In this document: positions 53,079 through 62,348 of the stretch, in pieces
Layout of the letters: every line of letters starts with the position of its first letter
Numbering within the stretch: position 1 is the first letter of the stretch
Assembly: GCF_000377665.1 (NCBI RefSeq)
Contig: NZ_KB898648.1
Location: forward strand, 1-64,000
DNA length: 64,000 bases
Reading direction: 5' to 3'
DNA from: Vreelandella zhanjiangensis DSM 21076
GTDB taxonomy: Bacteria; Pseudomonadota; Gammaproteobacteria; Pseudomonadales; Halomonadaceae
The notes under the pieces: generated by a model
The model's database searches: none
The model's input: only the letters and a program-made list of their open reading frames with translations
What the model was told of the DNA's origin: nothing
Program-made: the position numbers and the translations under genes

Positions 53079-54269
53079 TTAGCGCTCGACCAGCGCCACG
53101 CGGGCGTTGAACCAGTTCATAAACATGGAAACCAACAGACTGATGGTCAGGTACACCGCCATGGTCATGGCAATGACCTCAATGGCCTGGCCTGTTTGGT
53201 TGAGCGTTGTGCCCGCAAACACTGAAACGAGGTCGGGATAACCGATCGCGGTGGCCAGTGACGAGTTCTTGATCAGGTTCAGGTACTGGCTGGTAAGCGG
53301 GGGGATAATGACCCGCAGCGCTTGAGGAATGACCACCAGACGCAGCACAAGATTGCGCGGCAGGCTTAGCGCCTGCGCCGCTTCGGTTTGCCCATGAGAA
53401 ATAGCCTGGATACCCGAGCGGACAATTTCCGCAATAAACGCGGCGGTATAGATCGACAGCGCCAGCCATAAGGCCAAAAACTCGGGAATGATCGTAAAGC
53501 CGCCGCGGAAGTTAAATCCGCGCAGCTCAGGCACATCCCAGGTCACCGGCACGCCCGTGGCGAGCAAGACCAGCAGCGGTAAACCAAAAATGAGCGCCAG
53601 TGAGATCCAGATAGCCGGCAGGCGCTTGCCCGTGGCCTCGTGACGACGCCTATTCCAGATTACTAAAATAACGCTGGCAACAATCGCTACCAAAAACGTT
53701 ACCGGAATTAACCCGAAGCCCGACTCAAAAAGCGGCTCGGGCAAATAAAGGCCCCGTACGTTAAGAAATAGAACTTCGCCAAAAGACAAGCTATCCCGGG
53801 CACTTGGCAGAGCCCGCAGCACGGCAAAGTACCAAAAGAAGATTTGCAGCAGCAGCGGAATATTACGAAAGGTTTCGATGTAGGCGGTGGCGAGGCGCGC
53901 CAGCAGCCAGTTAGGCGATAGGCGGGCAATCCCCACAATAAAGCCAATCGTAGTGGCCGCTAATACCCCGAACCCACCCACCAGTAACGTATTGAGCAAA
54001 CCTACTAAAAAGGTACGCCCATAAGTGTCTCGGGAGGAGTAGTCGATCAGGCTTTGTACGATACCAAACCCTGCGGTGTTACTTAAAAAGCCAAAACCGG
54101 TAGTAATCCCCCGGGCGGATAAGTTGTCCTGAACATTACCCACGATATATAGCAGGAAGGCGGCGACCGCCGCCGTTAAAAGAAGTTGGAAAATCAGTGC
54201 ACGCTTAGCGCGGTCTCGCCAGAACGGCGGCTTTTGGCCAGCGGGGCGAGTATTGGGTCTTACCGACAT
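53079..54269 (-). CDS. aapQ: General L-amino acid ABC transporter permease AapQ
   Basis: The 396-residue permease has the family start RALIFQLLLTAAVAAFLLYI with DNLSARGITTGFGFL, and the permease loop IYTAAFIAEIVRSGIQAISH followed by GQTEAAQALSLPRNLVLRLV. An inserted membrane region in the middle is characteristic of AapQ/BztB. The ATG at 54269 has GGAG upstream and begins with MSVRPNTRP. It follows the second aapJ by 121 bases. Confidence 0.93.
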   Translation of the reverse strand: MSVRPNTRPAGQKPPFWRDRAKRALIFQLLLTAAVAAFLLYIVGNVQDNLSARGITTGFGFLSNTAGFGIVQSLIDYSSRDTYGRTFLVGLLNTLLVGGFGVLAATTIGFIVGIARLSPNWLLARLATAYIETFRNIPLLLQIFFWYFAVLRALPSARDSLSFGEVLFLNVRGLYLPEPLFESGFGLIPVTFLVAIVASVILVIWNRRRHEATGKRLPAIWISLALIFGLPLLVLLATGVPVTWDVPELRGFNFRGGFTIIPEFLALWLALSIYTAAFIAEIVRSGIQAISHGQTEAAQALSLPRNLVLRLVVIPQALRVIIPPLTSQYLNLIKNSSLATAIGYPDLVSVFAGTTLNQTGQAIEVIAMTMAVYLTISLLVSMFMNWFNARVALVER

Positions 54270-54390
54270 GGGTAGCGTCTCCGCGATACGGAAGGTCAAT
54301 CAAATGGCCCGCCTGCCCTTAAAACAGGAACTTAAAGCACGTACTGGATGCGTACCTGATAAGGGCGACGGGCCGGGTCAAGCGAGACGC

Positions 54391-55416
54391 TTAGCGAATC
54401 GGCGGTGCGTACTGGAAGCCACCTTGGTTCCACAGGGCGTTAGCACCCCGTTCAATTTCAAGCGGAGAGCCCATGCCGACGTTGCGCTCAAAGCTTTCGG
54501 CGTAGTTACCCACCTGGCTGATAATGTTGTAGGCCCAGTCAGCTTCTAAGCCCATGCCTTCGCCGTAGTTACCGTCCTGACCCAATAGACGCGCGATATC
54601 GGGATTTTCGGAGCTGGTCATGTCGTCAACGTTTTCGCTGGTCACGCCGTACTCTTCCGCGTTCAGCATGGCGAACAGCGACCATTTGACGATATTGAAC
54701 CAAGTGTCATCGCCCTGGCGTACCACCGGGCCCAGCGGCTCCTTGGAAATGATATCGGGTAGAATGACCGCACCCTCTGGATCATCAAGCTGAATACGCA
54801 GGGCCGCCAGCTGAGAGGTATCGGAGGTCAATACATCACAGCGGCCGGCCTGGAAGCCACCCACGGTCTGTTCTGATGTATCAAATACGATGGGGTCGAA
54901 CTGCATATCGTTGGCGCGGAAATAATCGGCCACGTTAAGTTCGGTGGTGGTGCCGGTTTGGATGCAGATCGCCGCGCCATCAAGCTCGTCTGCGCCGCTA
55001 ATGCCTAGGTCGCGGCTAACCATAAAGCCGATGCCGTCGTAGAAGTTGACGCCTGCAAAGTTCAGGCCCAGCGTAGTATCGCGGGTAGTGGTCCAGGTTG
55101 TATTACGCGAAAGCACATCCACTTCGCCTGACTGGAGAGCGGTAAAGCGTTCTACGGCATTAAGTGAAATGTAGTTTACTGCATCGGCATCGCCCAGAAC
55201 GGCAGCTGCTACGGCACGGCACACATCGACGTCCAGCCCTTGCCAGTTGCCATCGCCATCGGGCGCGGAGAAGCCTGGCAAACCGTCACTGACGCCGCAC
55301 TGAACCGCGCCACGCTCAACCGTATCTTCCAACGTAGCTGCATTCGCCGTCGAGGTTCCCGCCAGTGTGACGACGCCTGCTGAAGCCAGCAGTACCAGGT
55401 GTTTTTTAGTTAGCAT
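54391..55416 (-). CDS. aapJ: General L-amino acid binding protein AapJ, copy 1 (next to aapQ)
   Basis: About 341 residues with a signal peptide (KKHLVLLASAGVVTLAGTST, cleavage near ANA-ATL). A type II periplasmic-binding fold follows: VQCGVSDGLPGFSAPDGDGN, GLDVDVCRAVAAAVLGD, ERFTALQSGEVDVLSRNTTW, CIQTGTTTELNVADYF. It binds amino acids for AapQMP. Its last 110 residues are nearly the same as in the upstream copy, while the signal peptide and N-terminal lobe differ more. The ATG at 55416 has GGGAA upstream; 55422 is possible. Downstream it is separated from aapQ by 121 bases. Confidence 0.93.
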   Translation of the reverse strand: MLTKKHLVLLASAGVVTLAGTSTANAATLEDTVERGAVQCGVSDGLPGFSAPDGDGNWQGLDVDVCRAVAAAVLGDADAVNYISLNAVERFTALQSGEVDVLSRNTTWTTTRDTTLGLNFAGVNFYDGIGFMVSRDLGISGADELDGAAICIQTGTTTELNVADYFRANDMQFDPIVFDTSEQTVGGFQAGRCDVLTSDTSQLAALRIQLDDPEGAVILPDIISKEPLGPVVRQGDDTWFNIVKWSLFAMLNAEEYGVTSENVDDMTSSENPDIARLLGQDGNYGEGMGLEADWAYNIISQVGNYAESFERNVGMGSPLEIERGANALWNQGGFQYAPPIR

Positions 55417-55571
55417 GATCATTTCCCATTGTGTTTAGTCTTGTTATGCATGCAAAGGCATGACATATAAAACTAGCAAGGAAGATGCCAACATGGGATA
55501 TCGCCAAATTCAGCGCTTTTCAACGCAAAACATCCCGGTTCCGACGAAAGTTTAGGTGCAAAAAATTAGAA

Positions 55572-55608
55572 GCGGTTACTGCACGCCCTGGTTTGGTGCA
55601 GTAACCGC
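55572..55608 (-). terminator. Strong hairpin between the two aapJ genes
   Basis: GCGGTTACTGCAC (55572-55584) and GTGCAGTAACCGC (55596-55608) form a perfect 13-base stem with an 11-base loop. On the minus strand it is followed by TTCTAATTTTTT. It lies 20 bases after the stop of the upstream aapJ and could end most transcripts there or protect the mRNA end. Confidence 0.7.
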
Positions 55609-55628
55609 CGGTTGCTGGCTAAAAGTGG

Positions 55629-56645
55629 TTAACGAATGGGCGGCGCGTACTGGATACCGCCATCTTTCCACAGCGCGTTCAAGCCGCGAGCGATCTTGAA
55701 GTTGGAATCCGCCCCCACGTTACGCTCATAAACTTCCGCGTAGTTACCCACCTGACTGATGATGTTGTAGGCCCAGTCAGCTTCCAAGCCCATGCCTTCG
55801 CCATAGTTGCCGTCCTGGCCCAGCAGGCGGGCGATGTCAGGGTTCTCGGAACTCACCATTTCATCGACGTTTTCGCTGGTCACGCCGTACTCTTCAGCGT
55901 TCAGCATGGCAAACAGCGACCACTTCACAATATTGAACCACGGATCATCGCCTTGGCGTACGGCAGGGCCAAGCGGCTCTTTGGAAATAATCTCAGGCAG
56001 CACGACGGCCATATTCGGGTCGGCAAGCTGCATACGCTGGGCGTAAAGCTGAGAAGCATCAGAGCTTAAAACATCGCACCGGCCCGCCTCGAAACCCGCA
56101 ATGGATTGCTCAGGGGAGTCAAAGACCACCGCGTCGTAACTCATGTCATTAATACGGAAGTAGTCGGAAAGGTTCAGCTCGCTGGTCGTGCCCGACTGGG
56201 TGCATACCGCCGCCCCGTCGAGTTCCTCGGCACTCTGTACGCCTAGGTCACTGGCGACCATAAAGGCCTGGCCATCATAGTAGGTCACCCCGGTAAACTG
56301 CAGGCCCAGCGTCGTATCGCGGCTTGATGACCAGGTAGTGGTGCGAGACAGCAGGTCTACTTCGCCAGACTGCAGCGCGGTAAACCGCTCGACCGAGTCC
56401 AGTGGTACAAAATCTACCTTACTGGCGTCGCCCAGGGCGGCTGCGGCAACCGCACGGCAGATGTCAGTATCCAGGCCCTGATACTGATCGTTGTCGTCCA
56501 GCGAGGAGAAGCCGGGCTGCGCGGCATTAACGCCACAGCGCACGCTGTCGCGGGATTGCACTTTTTCCAGCGTGGGAGTATCCGCCAGGGCGAATACGGG
56601 AACCAGGGCACAGGCGCTAATACTTAACCAACGTACGGTTTTCAT
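55629..56645 (-). CDS. aapJ: General L-amino acid binding protein AapJ, copy 2 (first in the run)
   Basis: The 338-residue protein has a signal peptide (MKTVRWLSISACALVPVFAL-ADTP) and the same binding fold as copy 1. Landmarks are SVRCGVNAAQPGFSSLDDND, DICRAVAAAALGD, VDLLSRTTTW and the conserved end GLNALWKDGGIQYAPPIR. The ATG at 56645 has AAGGA 8 bases upstream. The only space between it and speE is 75 bases and contains the speE terminator, so its promoter must overlap that terminator or lie inside speE. A broadened ligand range for the shared AapQMP channel is a reasonable reading of the two copies. Confidence 0.93.
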   Translation of the reverse strand: MKTVRWLSISACALVPVFALADTPTLEKVQSRDSVRCGVNAAQPGFSSLDDNDQYQGLDTDICRAVAAAALGDASKVDFVPLDSVERFTALQSGEVDLLSRTTTWSSSRDTTLGLQFTGVTYYDGQAFMVASDLGVQSAEELDGAAVCTQSGTTSELNLSDYFRINDMSYDAVVFDSPEQSIAGFEAGRCDVLSSDASQLYAQRMQLADPNMAVVLPEIISKEPLGPAVRQGDDPWFNIVKWSLFAMLNAEEYGVTSENVDEMVSSENPDIARLLGQDGNYGEGMGLEADWAYNIISQVGNYAEVYERNVGADSNFKIARGLNALWKDGGIQYAPPIR

Positions 56646-56670
56646 TGTTGTTTCCTTAACGTTGAGACAC

Positions 56671-56698
56671 AAAAAAGCCGGGCAGAGCAGCCCGGCCT
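56671..56698 (-). terminator. Rho-independent terminator after speE
   Basis: On the minus strand GCCGGGCTGCTCTGCCCGGC forms a GC-rich stem followed by TTTTTT. It lies 22 bases after the speE stop and 26 bases before the aapJ start codon. Confidence 0.85.
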
Positions 56699-56720
56699 TT
56701 ATCGCTTGCTGGCGCGTGCG

Positions 56721-57581
56721 TTAAGCGAAAGCATTGCGCATAAACGGCGGCAGCGCCAGGGCGCCACGGTGGGCATCCACTGTGTAGTACTGTAGCGGCA
56801 TTTCGTGGCTAGCGGCAGCCTCTTCGCGGAAGGTTTCCACGTTGGTGCCTTTACCGGCCAGCGTCACGCTCCACCAGCCAGACGGATAAACCGGCTGCGG
56901 GAAGGGCAGCGTGGCGACGCTATCAAAACCCGCTTCGCGCATATCATGACGCAGTTCACGAATGATCGAGCCGCTGTGATAAAGCGGTGATTCGCTTTGC
57001 TGCACCATAATGCCATCGGCTTTCAGGATACGGTGGCAGCGCTTCAGGAAGTCGGTCTTGAACAAACCTTCCGCCGGGCCGACCGGGTCGGTGGAGTCGA
57101 TAATCAGCACGTCAATGCTTTCATCGGCAGCGTCATCCACCCATTTGACGCCATCAGCGAACAGCAGCTCGGCACGCGGGTCGTCGTTGGCCTCAACCAG
57201 CGCGGGGAAGAAACGCTCTGCGGCCTTGGTAACTTCCTCATCAATATCGATCTGGGTGACTTTCTCGACACCCGGATGACGCAGAACTTCTTTCAGCGTG
57301 CCGCAGTCGCCGCCGCCGATAATCACCACGCGCTTGGGCGCTGGGTGAGTAAACAGCGCCGGGTGGGCGATCATTTCGTGGTAAAGGAAGTTGTCACGGT
57401 CAGTGAGCATCACGCAGCCATCCAGCACCATCAGATTGCCGTAGGTCTCGGTGGCGTACACTTCCAGGTGCTGGTATTCACTCTGTATATCCAACAGCTT
57501 TTCAGAGATTTTCAGCGAGAAGGCGCTGCCGTGGCTATCAAAAACTTCGGTAAACCACTGGTCGTCGCGTAATTCGCTCAT
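56721..57581 (-). CDS. speE: Spermidine synthase SpeE
   Basis: The 286-residue aminopropyltransferase makes spermidine from putrescine and decarboxylated S-adenosylmethionine. Motifs are the start WFTEVFDSHGSAFSLKI, YHEMIAHPALFTHP, the cofactor loop IIGGGDCGTLKEVLRH (GGGDCGT at 89-95) and the catalytic DSTDPVGPA with D162 and D165. Its ATG at 57581 overlaps the hemE TGA (ATGA) and uses an AGGAG inside the hemE end, so the two are translationally coupled. No speD is in the window. Confidence 0.95.
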   Translation of the reverse strand: MSELRDDQWFTEVFDSHGSAFSLKISEKLLDIQSEYQHLEVYATETYGNLMVLDGCVMLTDRDNFLYHEMIAHPALFTHPAPKRVVIIGGGDCGTLKEVLRHPGVEKVTQIDIDEEVTKAAERFFPALVEANDDPRAELLFADGVKWVDDAADESIDVLIIDSTDPVGPAEGLFKTDFLKRCHRILKADGIMVQQSESPLYHSGSIIRELRHDMREAGFDSVATLPFPQPVYPSGWWSVTLAGKGTNVETFREEAAASHEMPLQYYTVDAHRGALALPPFMRNAFA

Positions 57582-58693
57582 CAATTGGCTCCTGAGGAAG
57601 GGGTGTTGGAGTGGGTCGGAATGCCTTGGTGATACTGCGGGCTTAACTCGTGCAGCGCTTCCATAAAGGCGGTGACGTTATCCGGATTGGTAAACTGGCT
57701 GATGCCGTGGCCCAGGTTGAACACGTGGCCTGGCCCGTGGCCGTAACTTTCCAGCACGCGGGCGACTTCGGCGCGAATCGCCGACGGGCGGGCAAACAGC
57801 ACGTTGGGGTCGAGGTTACCCTGTAGCGCGACCTTGTGGCCGACGCGGGCGCGGGCGCTGGAGAGCTCGGTCGACCAGTCGATACCCAGCGCATCGGCGC
57901 CAGCGCAGGCGATATGCTCAAGCCACTGGCCGCCGTTTTTGGTGAATAGAATTACCGGCACGCGGCGTCCATCATGCTCGCGGATCAGCCCAGAGACGAT
58001 CTGCTCCATATAGCGCAGCGAGAACTCCAGGTACGCTGGGGTAGACAGCGCCCCACCCCAGGTATCGAAAATCTGTACCGCCTGGGCACCTGCGCGAATC
58101 TGGGCGTTCAAGTAGTCGGTAACCGACTGAGCCAGGGTATCCAGCAACTGGTGCATGGTGTCCGGTGTGTCGTAGAGCATGGTTTTCAGGTGACGGAAGT
58201 CCTTGCTGGAGCCGCCTTCCACCATGTAAGTGGCCAGCGTCCAGGGGCTTCCCGAGAAACCTATCAGCGGCATGCGGCCGTTCAGCTCGCGGCGAATAGT
58301 GGATACCGCACGCATGACATAACCCAGGTCGCGTTCGGCGTCCGGTACGCTGAGTGCGGCGACTTCTCCAGCGGTGCGCACGGTCTTGCGAAACTTGGGG
58401 CCTTCGCCGGTTTCAAAATAGAGCCCCAGGCCCATGGCGTCAGGAATCGTCAGAATATCTGAAAACAGAATCGCGGCGTCTAGCGGATAGCGCTCCAACG
58501 GCTGCAATGTCACTTCGCAAGCCAGGTCATGGTTGCGGCACAGGTCCATGAAGCTGCCCGCATCGGCACGGCTGGCGCGGTATTCCGGAAGATAGCGGCC
58601 GGCTTGACGCATCATCCACACCGGCGTGCGGTCGACAGGTTGACGCGCCAGCGCGCGCAGGAAACGGTCGTTTTGCAAAGGTGTGGGGGTCAT
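57581..58693 (-). CDS. hemE: Uroporphyrinogen decarboxylase HemE
   Basis: The 370-residue enzyme removes four carboxyl groups from uroporphyrinogen III to give coproporphyrinogen III in haem synthesis. It shows the signature [16 protein letters not shown] near the start. [20 protein letters not shown] holds the conserved aspartate. [28 protein letters not shown] and [11 protein letters not shown] complete the set. It is slightly longer than the usual 354 residues, with a short polar C-terminal tail ([16 protein letters not shown]). It leads the hemE-speE pair and diverges from ribA. Confidence 0.96.
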   Translation of the reverse strand: MTPTPLQNDRFLRALARQPVDRTPVWMMRQAGRYLPEYRASRADAGSFMDLCRNHDLACEVTLQPLERYPLDAAILFSDILTIPDAMGLGLYFETGEGPKFRKTVRTAGEVAALSVPDAERDLGYVMRAVSTIRRELNGRMPLIGFSGSPWTLATYMVEGGSSKDFRHLKTMLYDTPDTMHQLLDTLAQSVTDYLNAQIRAGAQAVQIFDTWGGALSTPAYLEFSLRYMEQIVSGLIREHDGRRVPVILFTKNGGQWLEHIACAGADALGIDWSTELSSARARVGHKVALQGNLDPNVLFARPSAIRAEVARVLESYGHGPGHVFNLGHGISQFTNPDNVTAFMEALHELSPQYHQGIPTHSNTPSSGAN

Positions 58694-58920
58694 AAATACT
58701 AGCCCTTAGGAAATTTGCCCGCATTGTAGGCGAGCAATTGTACTTTAAGATAGGTGCCAGGCAGTGATGTGCATGGCAAAAATCGTCGCAACCCGACAAT
58801 TTTTCTCGTGGCTCATACCCTATGCCACCCGTGAGCTAAAGGCGACTTCCTGATAGACTACCCGCCTATTTTACCAACATTGGTGTGGTTAACTGGTTTG
58901 GTTAATCAGCGAGGTAACCT

Positions 58921-59556
58921 GTGACCATTCGCTTTATTGCTGCTTCCCGACTGCCCACCCCTTGGGCCACGTTCACCATGCACGGCTTCGAAGACGAAGC
59001 GACGGGCAAAGATCACATCGCTTTAACGCTCGGCGATGTTGAGGGCAGTGAGCCAGTATTGGGACGCGTACATTCAGAGTGCCTGACCGGCGATGCGCTG
59101 TTTTCCATGCGCTGCGACTGTGGCTACCAGCTACAGGAAGCGCTTAAGCGTATTGCCGAAGAGGGCCGTGGCGTACTGCTTTACCTGCGTCAGGAAGGGC
59201 GCGGTATTGGCCTGCTCAATAAGATCCGGGCCTATCATCTGCAAGACCAGGGCGCGGATACGGTAGAGGCCAACGAGCAGCTAGGCTTTGGCGCCGATAT
59301 GCGCCGCTATGATTTGTGCGTGCCCATGCTCAACCATTTGGGTATTACCGCGCTTAAGCTGATGACCAATAACCCGCGTAAAGTCGATGCGCTGACCCGG
59401 GATGGCGTCAACGTAGTCGAACGGCTGCCCATTACCACCGGCCTCAACCCGCATAACGAGCAGTACCTTGCCACCAAGGCAGGCAAGCTTGGCCATATGA
59501 TGGCGCTGGGTGATTTTACCCAGGCAAGCGATGTGGATATCGAGCGAAAAGGCTGA
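58921..59556 (+). CDS. ribA: GTP cyclohydrolase II RibA
   Basis: The 211-residue enzyme opens GTP in the first step of riboflavin synthesis. Zinc ligands C54, C65 and C67 are in [20 protein letters not shown]. The catalytic and substrate region [20 protein letters not shown] and the arginine-bearing IKLMTNNPxK-like segment ([14 protein letters not shown]) are intact. Unlike bifunctional RibBA it has no DHBP synthase domain. The start is GTG at 58921, preceded by GAGGTAACCT. No FMN riboswitch is seen upstream. Confidence 0.95.
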   Translation: MTIRFIAASRLPTPWATFTMHGFEDEATGKDHIALTLGDVEGSEPVLGRVHSECLTGDALFSMRCDCGYQLQEALKRIAEEGRGVLLYLRQEGRGIGLLNKIRAYHLQDQGADTVEANEQLGFGADMRRYDLCVPMLNHLGITALKLMTNNPRKVDALTRDGVNVVERLPITTGLNPHNEQYLATKAGKLGHMMALGDFTQASDVDIERKG

Positions 59557-59633
59557 AAAGAACGCCTTAATGCGGTTAAAACTGCCAAAAATTGCTTTTT
59601 CTTAAACTTTTTTGCCCGGCGTCTGGGCTATGT

Positions 59634-59673
59634 TGATACAGACCGGTTTTGATACAGACCGATGCTGATACAT
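59634..59673. repeat. Short tandem repeat TTGATACAGACCG upstream of the dehydrogenase
   Basis: Two perfect 13-base copies (59634-59646 and 59650-59662) with a 16-base period, and a third partial TGATACA at 59667. They lie 44-83 bases before the dehydrogenase start, where an activator or repressor could bind in tandem. Confidence 0.6.
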
Positions 59674-59716
59674 AGCAGGACGCTAACTATCTGCAAAAGA
59701 GTAAGGAGGAGCAACG

Positions 59717-60886
59717 ATGAAAGCACTGTGCTGGCATGGCAAAAATGACGTTCGTTACGACACGGTTCCTGATCCTGAAATAGAACATCCCCGCGACGCG
59801 ATTATCAATGTAAGCAGCTGCGCTATCTGCGGCTCTGACATGCATCTTTACGATCACTTTATACCCGGTATGCAATGCGGCGACGTGCTTGGCCATGAGT
59901 TTATGGGCGAAGTCATGGAGGTGGGCAGCGCTAACAAAAAGTTAAAGGTCGGCGACCGGGTGGTGGTGCCGTTCACTATTTTCTGCGGCGAATGCGAGCA
60001 GTGCCAACGCGGCAATTACTCGGTTTGCGAGCGCTCCAACCGCAATAAATCCTTGGCTGACAAGGCTTTTGGCCACGGCGGTGCCGGGCTGTTTGGTTAC
60101 TCACATTTAACCGGCGGCTATGCAGGCGGCCAGGCGGAATTTGTCCGCGTGCCGTTTGCTGATACCACGCATATCAAAGTTCCCGATACGCTGACCGACG
60201 AGCAGGTGCTGTTTCTCGGGGATATTTTCCCGACTGGCTGGCAGGCCGCCGTGCAGTGCGATATTCAGCCCACCGATACGGTCGTTATCTGGGGAGCGGG
60301 GCCGGTTGGTCAGTTCTGTATTCGCAGCGCCGTCTTGCTGGGTGCCCGCCAGGTAGTGGTGATCGACAACGTGCCTGAACGCCTTTCCATGGCCCAGGCG
60401 GGCGGGGCGATCACGATTAACTTCGAGCATGAGAGTGTGCTTGGCCGCTTGCAGGAGCTGACCAACGGCAAAGGCCCGGAAAAATGTATCGATGCGGTAG
60501 GCCTTGAAGCGCATGCCACGCGCTCACTGGATTCTGCCTATGATCGGGTCAAGCAGGCGATGATGCTTGAAAGTGACCGCGCCCATGTACTGCGCGAGAT
60601 GATTTACGTATGTCGTCCTGCCGGTGTGCTGTCCATTCCCGGCGTTTACGGTGGGCTGGTCGATAAAATCCCTATGGGCGCGCTAATGAACAAGGGGCTT
60701 ACCGTGCGCACCGGCCAGACCCACGTTAACCGCTGGACCGATGACCTGCTCAAGCGTATTGATGAAGGGCAGATTGATCCCTCATTTGTCATTACCCACT
60801 CCGTAGGCCTGGATCAGGGGCCTGAAATGTATAAGACCTTCCGCGAGAAGCAGGATGGTTGTGTCAAGGTGATTCTCAAACCTTGA
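59717..60886 (+). CDS. Zinc-dependent dehydrogenase, formaldehyde-dehydrogenase-like
   Basis: The 389-residue medium-chain dehydrogenase has catalytic-zinc residues C38 (CAICGSD), H60 and E61 (GHEFMGEV). Structural-zinc cysteines are C90, C93, C96 and C104. The loop [20 protein letters not shown] and the segment [14 protein letters not shown] are typical of the glutathione-independent formaldehyde dehydrogenase branch. The nucleotide-binding motif is [16 protein letters not shown]. It may oxidise aldehydes or alcohols with NAD. AAGGAGG precedes the ATG. A small membrane protein gene follows after 22 bases and probably shares the transcript. Confidence 0.88.
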   Translation: MKALCWHGKNDVRYDTVPDPEIEHPRDAIINVSSCAICGSDMHLYDHFIPGMQCGDVLGHEFMGEVMEVGSANKKLKVGDRVVVPFTIFCGECEQCQRGNYSVCERSNRNKSLADKAFGHGGAGLFGYSHLTGGYAGGQAEFVRVPFADTTHIKVPDTLTDEQVLFLGDIFPTGWQAAVQCDIQPTDTVVIWGAGPVGQFCIRSAVLLGARQVVVIDNVPERLSMAQAGGAITINFEHESVLGRLQELTNGKGPEKCIDAVGLEAHATRSLDSAYDRVKQAMMLESDRAHVLREMIYVCRPAGVLSIPGVYGGLVDKIPMGALMNKGLTVRTGQTHVNRWTDDLLKRIDEGQIDPSFVITHSVGLDQGPEMYKTFREKQDGCVKVILKP

Positions 60887-60908
60887 TCAACAAGCCATGG
60901 AGGTAGCT

Positions 60909-61445
60909 ATGCACCATCAATATCATCAATCACAACATATGACCCGTTCATTAAGCACCGCCGATAGAGTCGCCCGCGGGCTAGGCTGGCTAAGTCTGGG
61001 CTTGGGGCTTTATCAGCTGTTGGCGCCGCATAAGCTAGGTGAACAACTTGGGTTGCGCGGCCATGAGAACAAGATGCGTGCCTGCGGCGCGCGTGAAATG
61101 ATCAGCGGCATTGGCGCACTGACCGATAATCCAACGCCTGCGATCTGGAGCCGGGTCGGCGGCGATACTCTTGACCTGGCTGCACTGACCTACGCGCTTC
61201 AGGATAGACATAACCCCAAGCGAAAGAACCTTTATCTGGCGCTAACCGCCGTGGGGATTATTACCGCAGTCGATGTCTACTGTGCCCAGGCGTTAAGCAA
61301 ACGGCATGCTTACCAAGCTGGTGTCACGCCGGATTACAGCCACCGCAGCGGCTTCCCACAAGGCCTGGAAAGCGCCCGCGGCGCGGCGCGTGATTTTAAA
61401 GTGCCCAACGATATGCAGGATGCGCTGCCCAGCTTGCCGCTTTAG
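60909..61445 (+). CDS. Small membrane protein of unknown function, linked to the dehydrogenase
   Basis: I do not recognise a characterised family with certainty. The 178-residue protein has a first hydrophobic helix (GLGWLSLGLGLYQLLAP, about 26-42), a middle part with ACGAREMISGIGALTDNP and a helix around LYLALTAVGIITAVDVYCAQAL (about 110-131). The pattern resembles DUF4267 or the N-terminal part of cyclase/dehydrase proteins. The C-terminal 45 residues are polar. The ATG at 60909 has GGAGG upstream. It is likely co-transcribed with the dehydrogenase, and a terminator lies about 100 bases downstream. Confidence 0.65.
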   Translation: MHHQYHQSQHMTRSLSTADRVARGLGWLSLGLGLYQLLAPHKLGEQLGLRGHENKMRACGAREMISGIGALTDNPTPAIWSRVGGDTLDLAALTYALQDRHNPKRKNLYLALTAVGIITAVDVYCAQALSKRHAYQAGVTPDYSHRSGFPQGLESARGAARDFKVPNDMQDALPSLPL

Positions 61446-61548
61446 CTTTATTTTATTTACTTTAATAGTGCAGACATATCGCTGTTTTAAGCATTATGTA
61501 TTAAACACAGCGTTTTAAGTACAGCGGCCCCTGTTTCATGACCTCACA

Positions 61549-61584
61549 AAGCCCAGACGTTCAACCAACGGCGCCTGGGTTTTG
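61549..61584 (+). terminator. Terminator after the dehydrogenase/membrane-protein pair
   Basis: CCCAG (61552-61556) pairs with CTGGG (61575-61579) and CGTT (61558-61561) with AACG (61567-61570), with a small internal loop, flanked by AAAG and TTTT. It lies about 105 bases after the stop codon. Confidence 0.5.
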
Positions 61585-61664
61585 TCATATTTGAGAGGTA
61601 GAGTGAAGCCTGGTGATTAGTACTCACTGCTCAATGACGGCAGCTCTTAGCAATGGGGCAAGGC

Positions 61665-62336
61665 ATGAACAGCGCATACGATGTTGAACCTGAAGAATTC
61701 AGCGCTCTAGAAGAGCGCCTGCACAGCATTAGCCACGGGGTAGGCGCGTTGCTGAGTATCGTTGGGGTTGTGGTGCTACTGATGATGGCGAGTATTGCCG
61801 CTCATGTAGACCCGTGGAAGCTTGTGAGCCTCGGCTTGTACGGTATGACGCTGGTGTTGCTGTATACCGCTTCTACTCTTTACCACGGTATTGCGCATCG
61901 ACTCTGGAAACAGCGCTTTCAATTGTTGGATCACTGCGCGATCTATCTTCTGATTGCGGGTACTTACACGCCGTTTTTGCTTGTGAATATGCGTGGCCCT
62001 ACCGGCTGGACGCTGTTTGCCGCCGTGTGGTCACTCGCGCTGATCGGAATTATCTGCAAATTGCTATGGCCGCAGCGCTTCGCGATTTTAAGAGTGGTGA
62101 TTTATCTGCTGATGGGCTGGATGATTGTGTTGGCAACCGAAGAAATGACCGCCAGCCTCTCGGTCACCGGCATTACTCTCTTAGCGGCGGGCGGTATGTT
62201 CTATACGCTGGGCGTAATCTTCTACGCCGTGCGGGCGATCCCCTATAACCACGCTATTTGGCACTTATTTGTAGTGGCGGGCAGCGTATGCCACTACTTT
62301 GCGGTAGTGGCAGCCGTACTGCCTTATTCGACTTGA
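61665..62336 (+). CDS. trhA: TrhA/hemolysin III family membrane protein
   Basis: The 223-residue protein has seven predicted membrane helices and the HlyIII/PAQR motifs. These are EERLHSISHGVGALLSI before helix 1, TASTLYHG, DHCAIYLLIAGTYTPFLL and NHAIWHLFVVAGSVCHYFAV at the end. The conserved histidines and aspartate probably bind a metal. TrhA proteins affect membrane fluidity in E. coli. The old hemolysin name is not supported as a function. I prefer the ATG at 61665 because GGGGCAAGG lies upstream; 61653 is an alternative. Confidence 0.88.
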   Translation: MNSAYDVEPEEFSALEERLHSISHGVGALLSIVGVVVLLMMASIAAHVDPWKLVSLGLYGMTLVLLYTASTLYHGIAHRLWKQRFQLLDHCAIYLLIAGTYTPFLLVNMRGPTGWTLFAAVWSLALIGIICKLLWPQRFAILRVVIYLLMGWMIVLATEEMTASLSVTGITLLAAGGMFYTLGVIFYAVRAIPYNHAIWHLFVVAGSVCHYFAVVAAVLPYST

Positions 62337-62348
62337 AGCGTTAAATGT

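Noticed and set aside
58694-58920. FMN riboswitch before ribA
   Set aside because: The conserved RFN-element boxes are not recognisable; only a short TGGTTTGGTTAA-type repetition is present.
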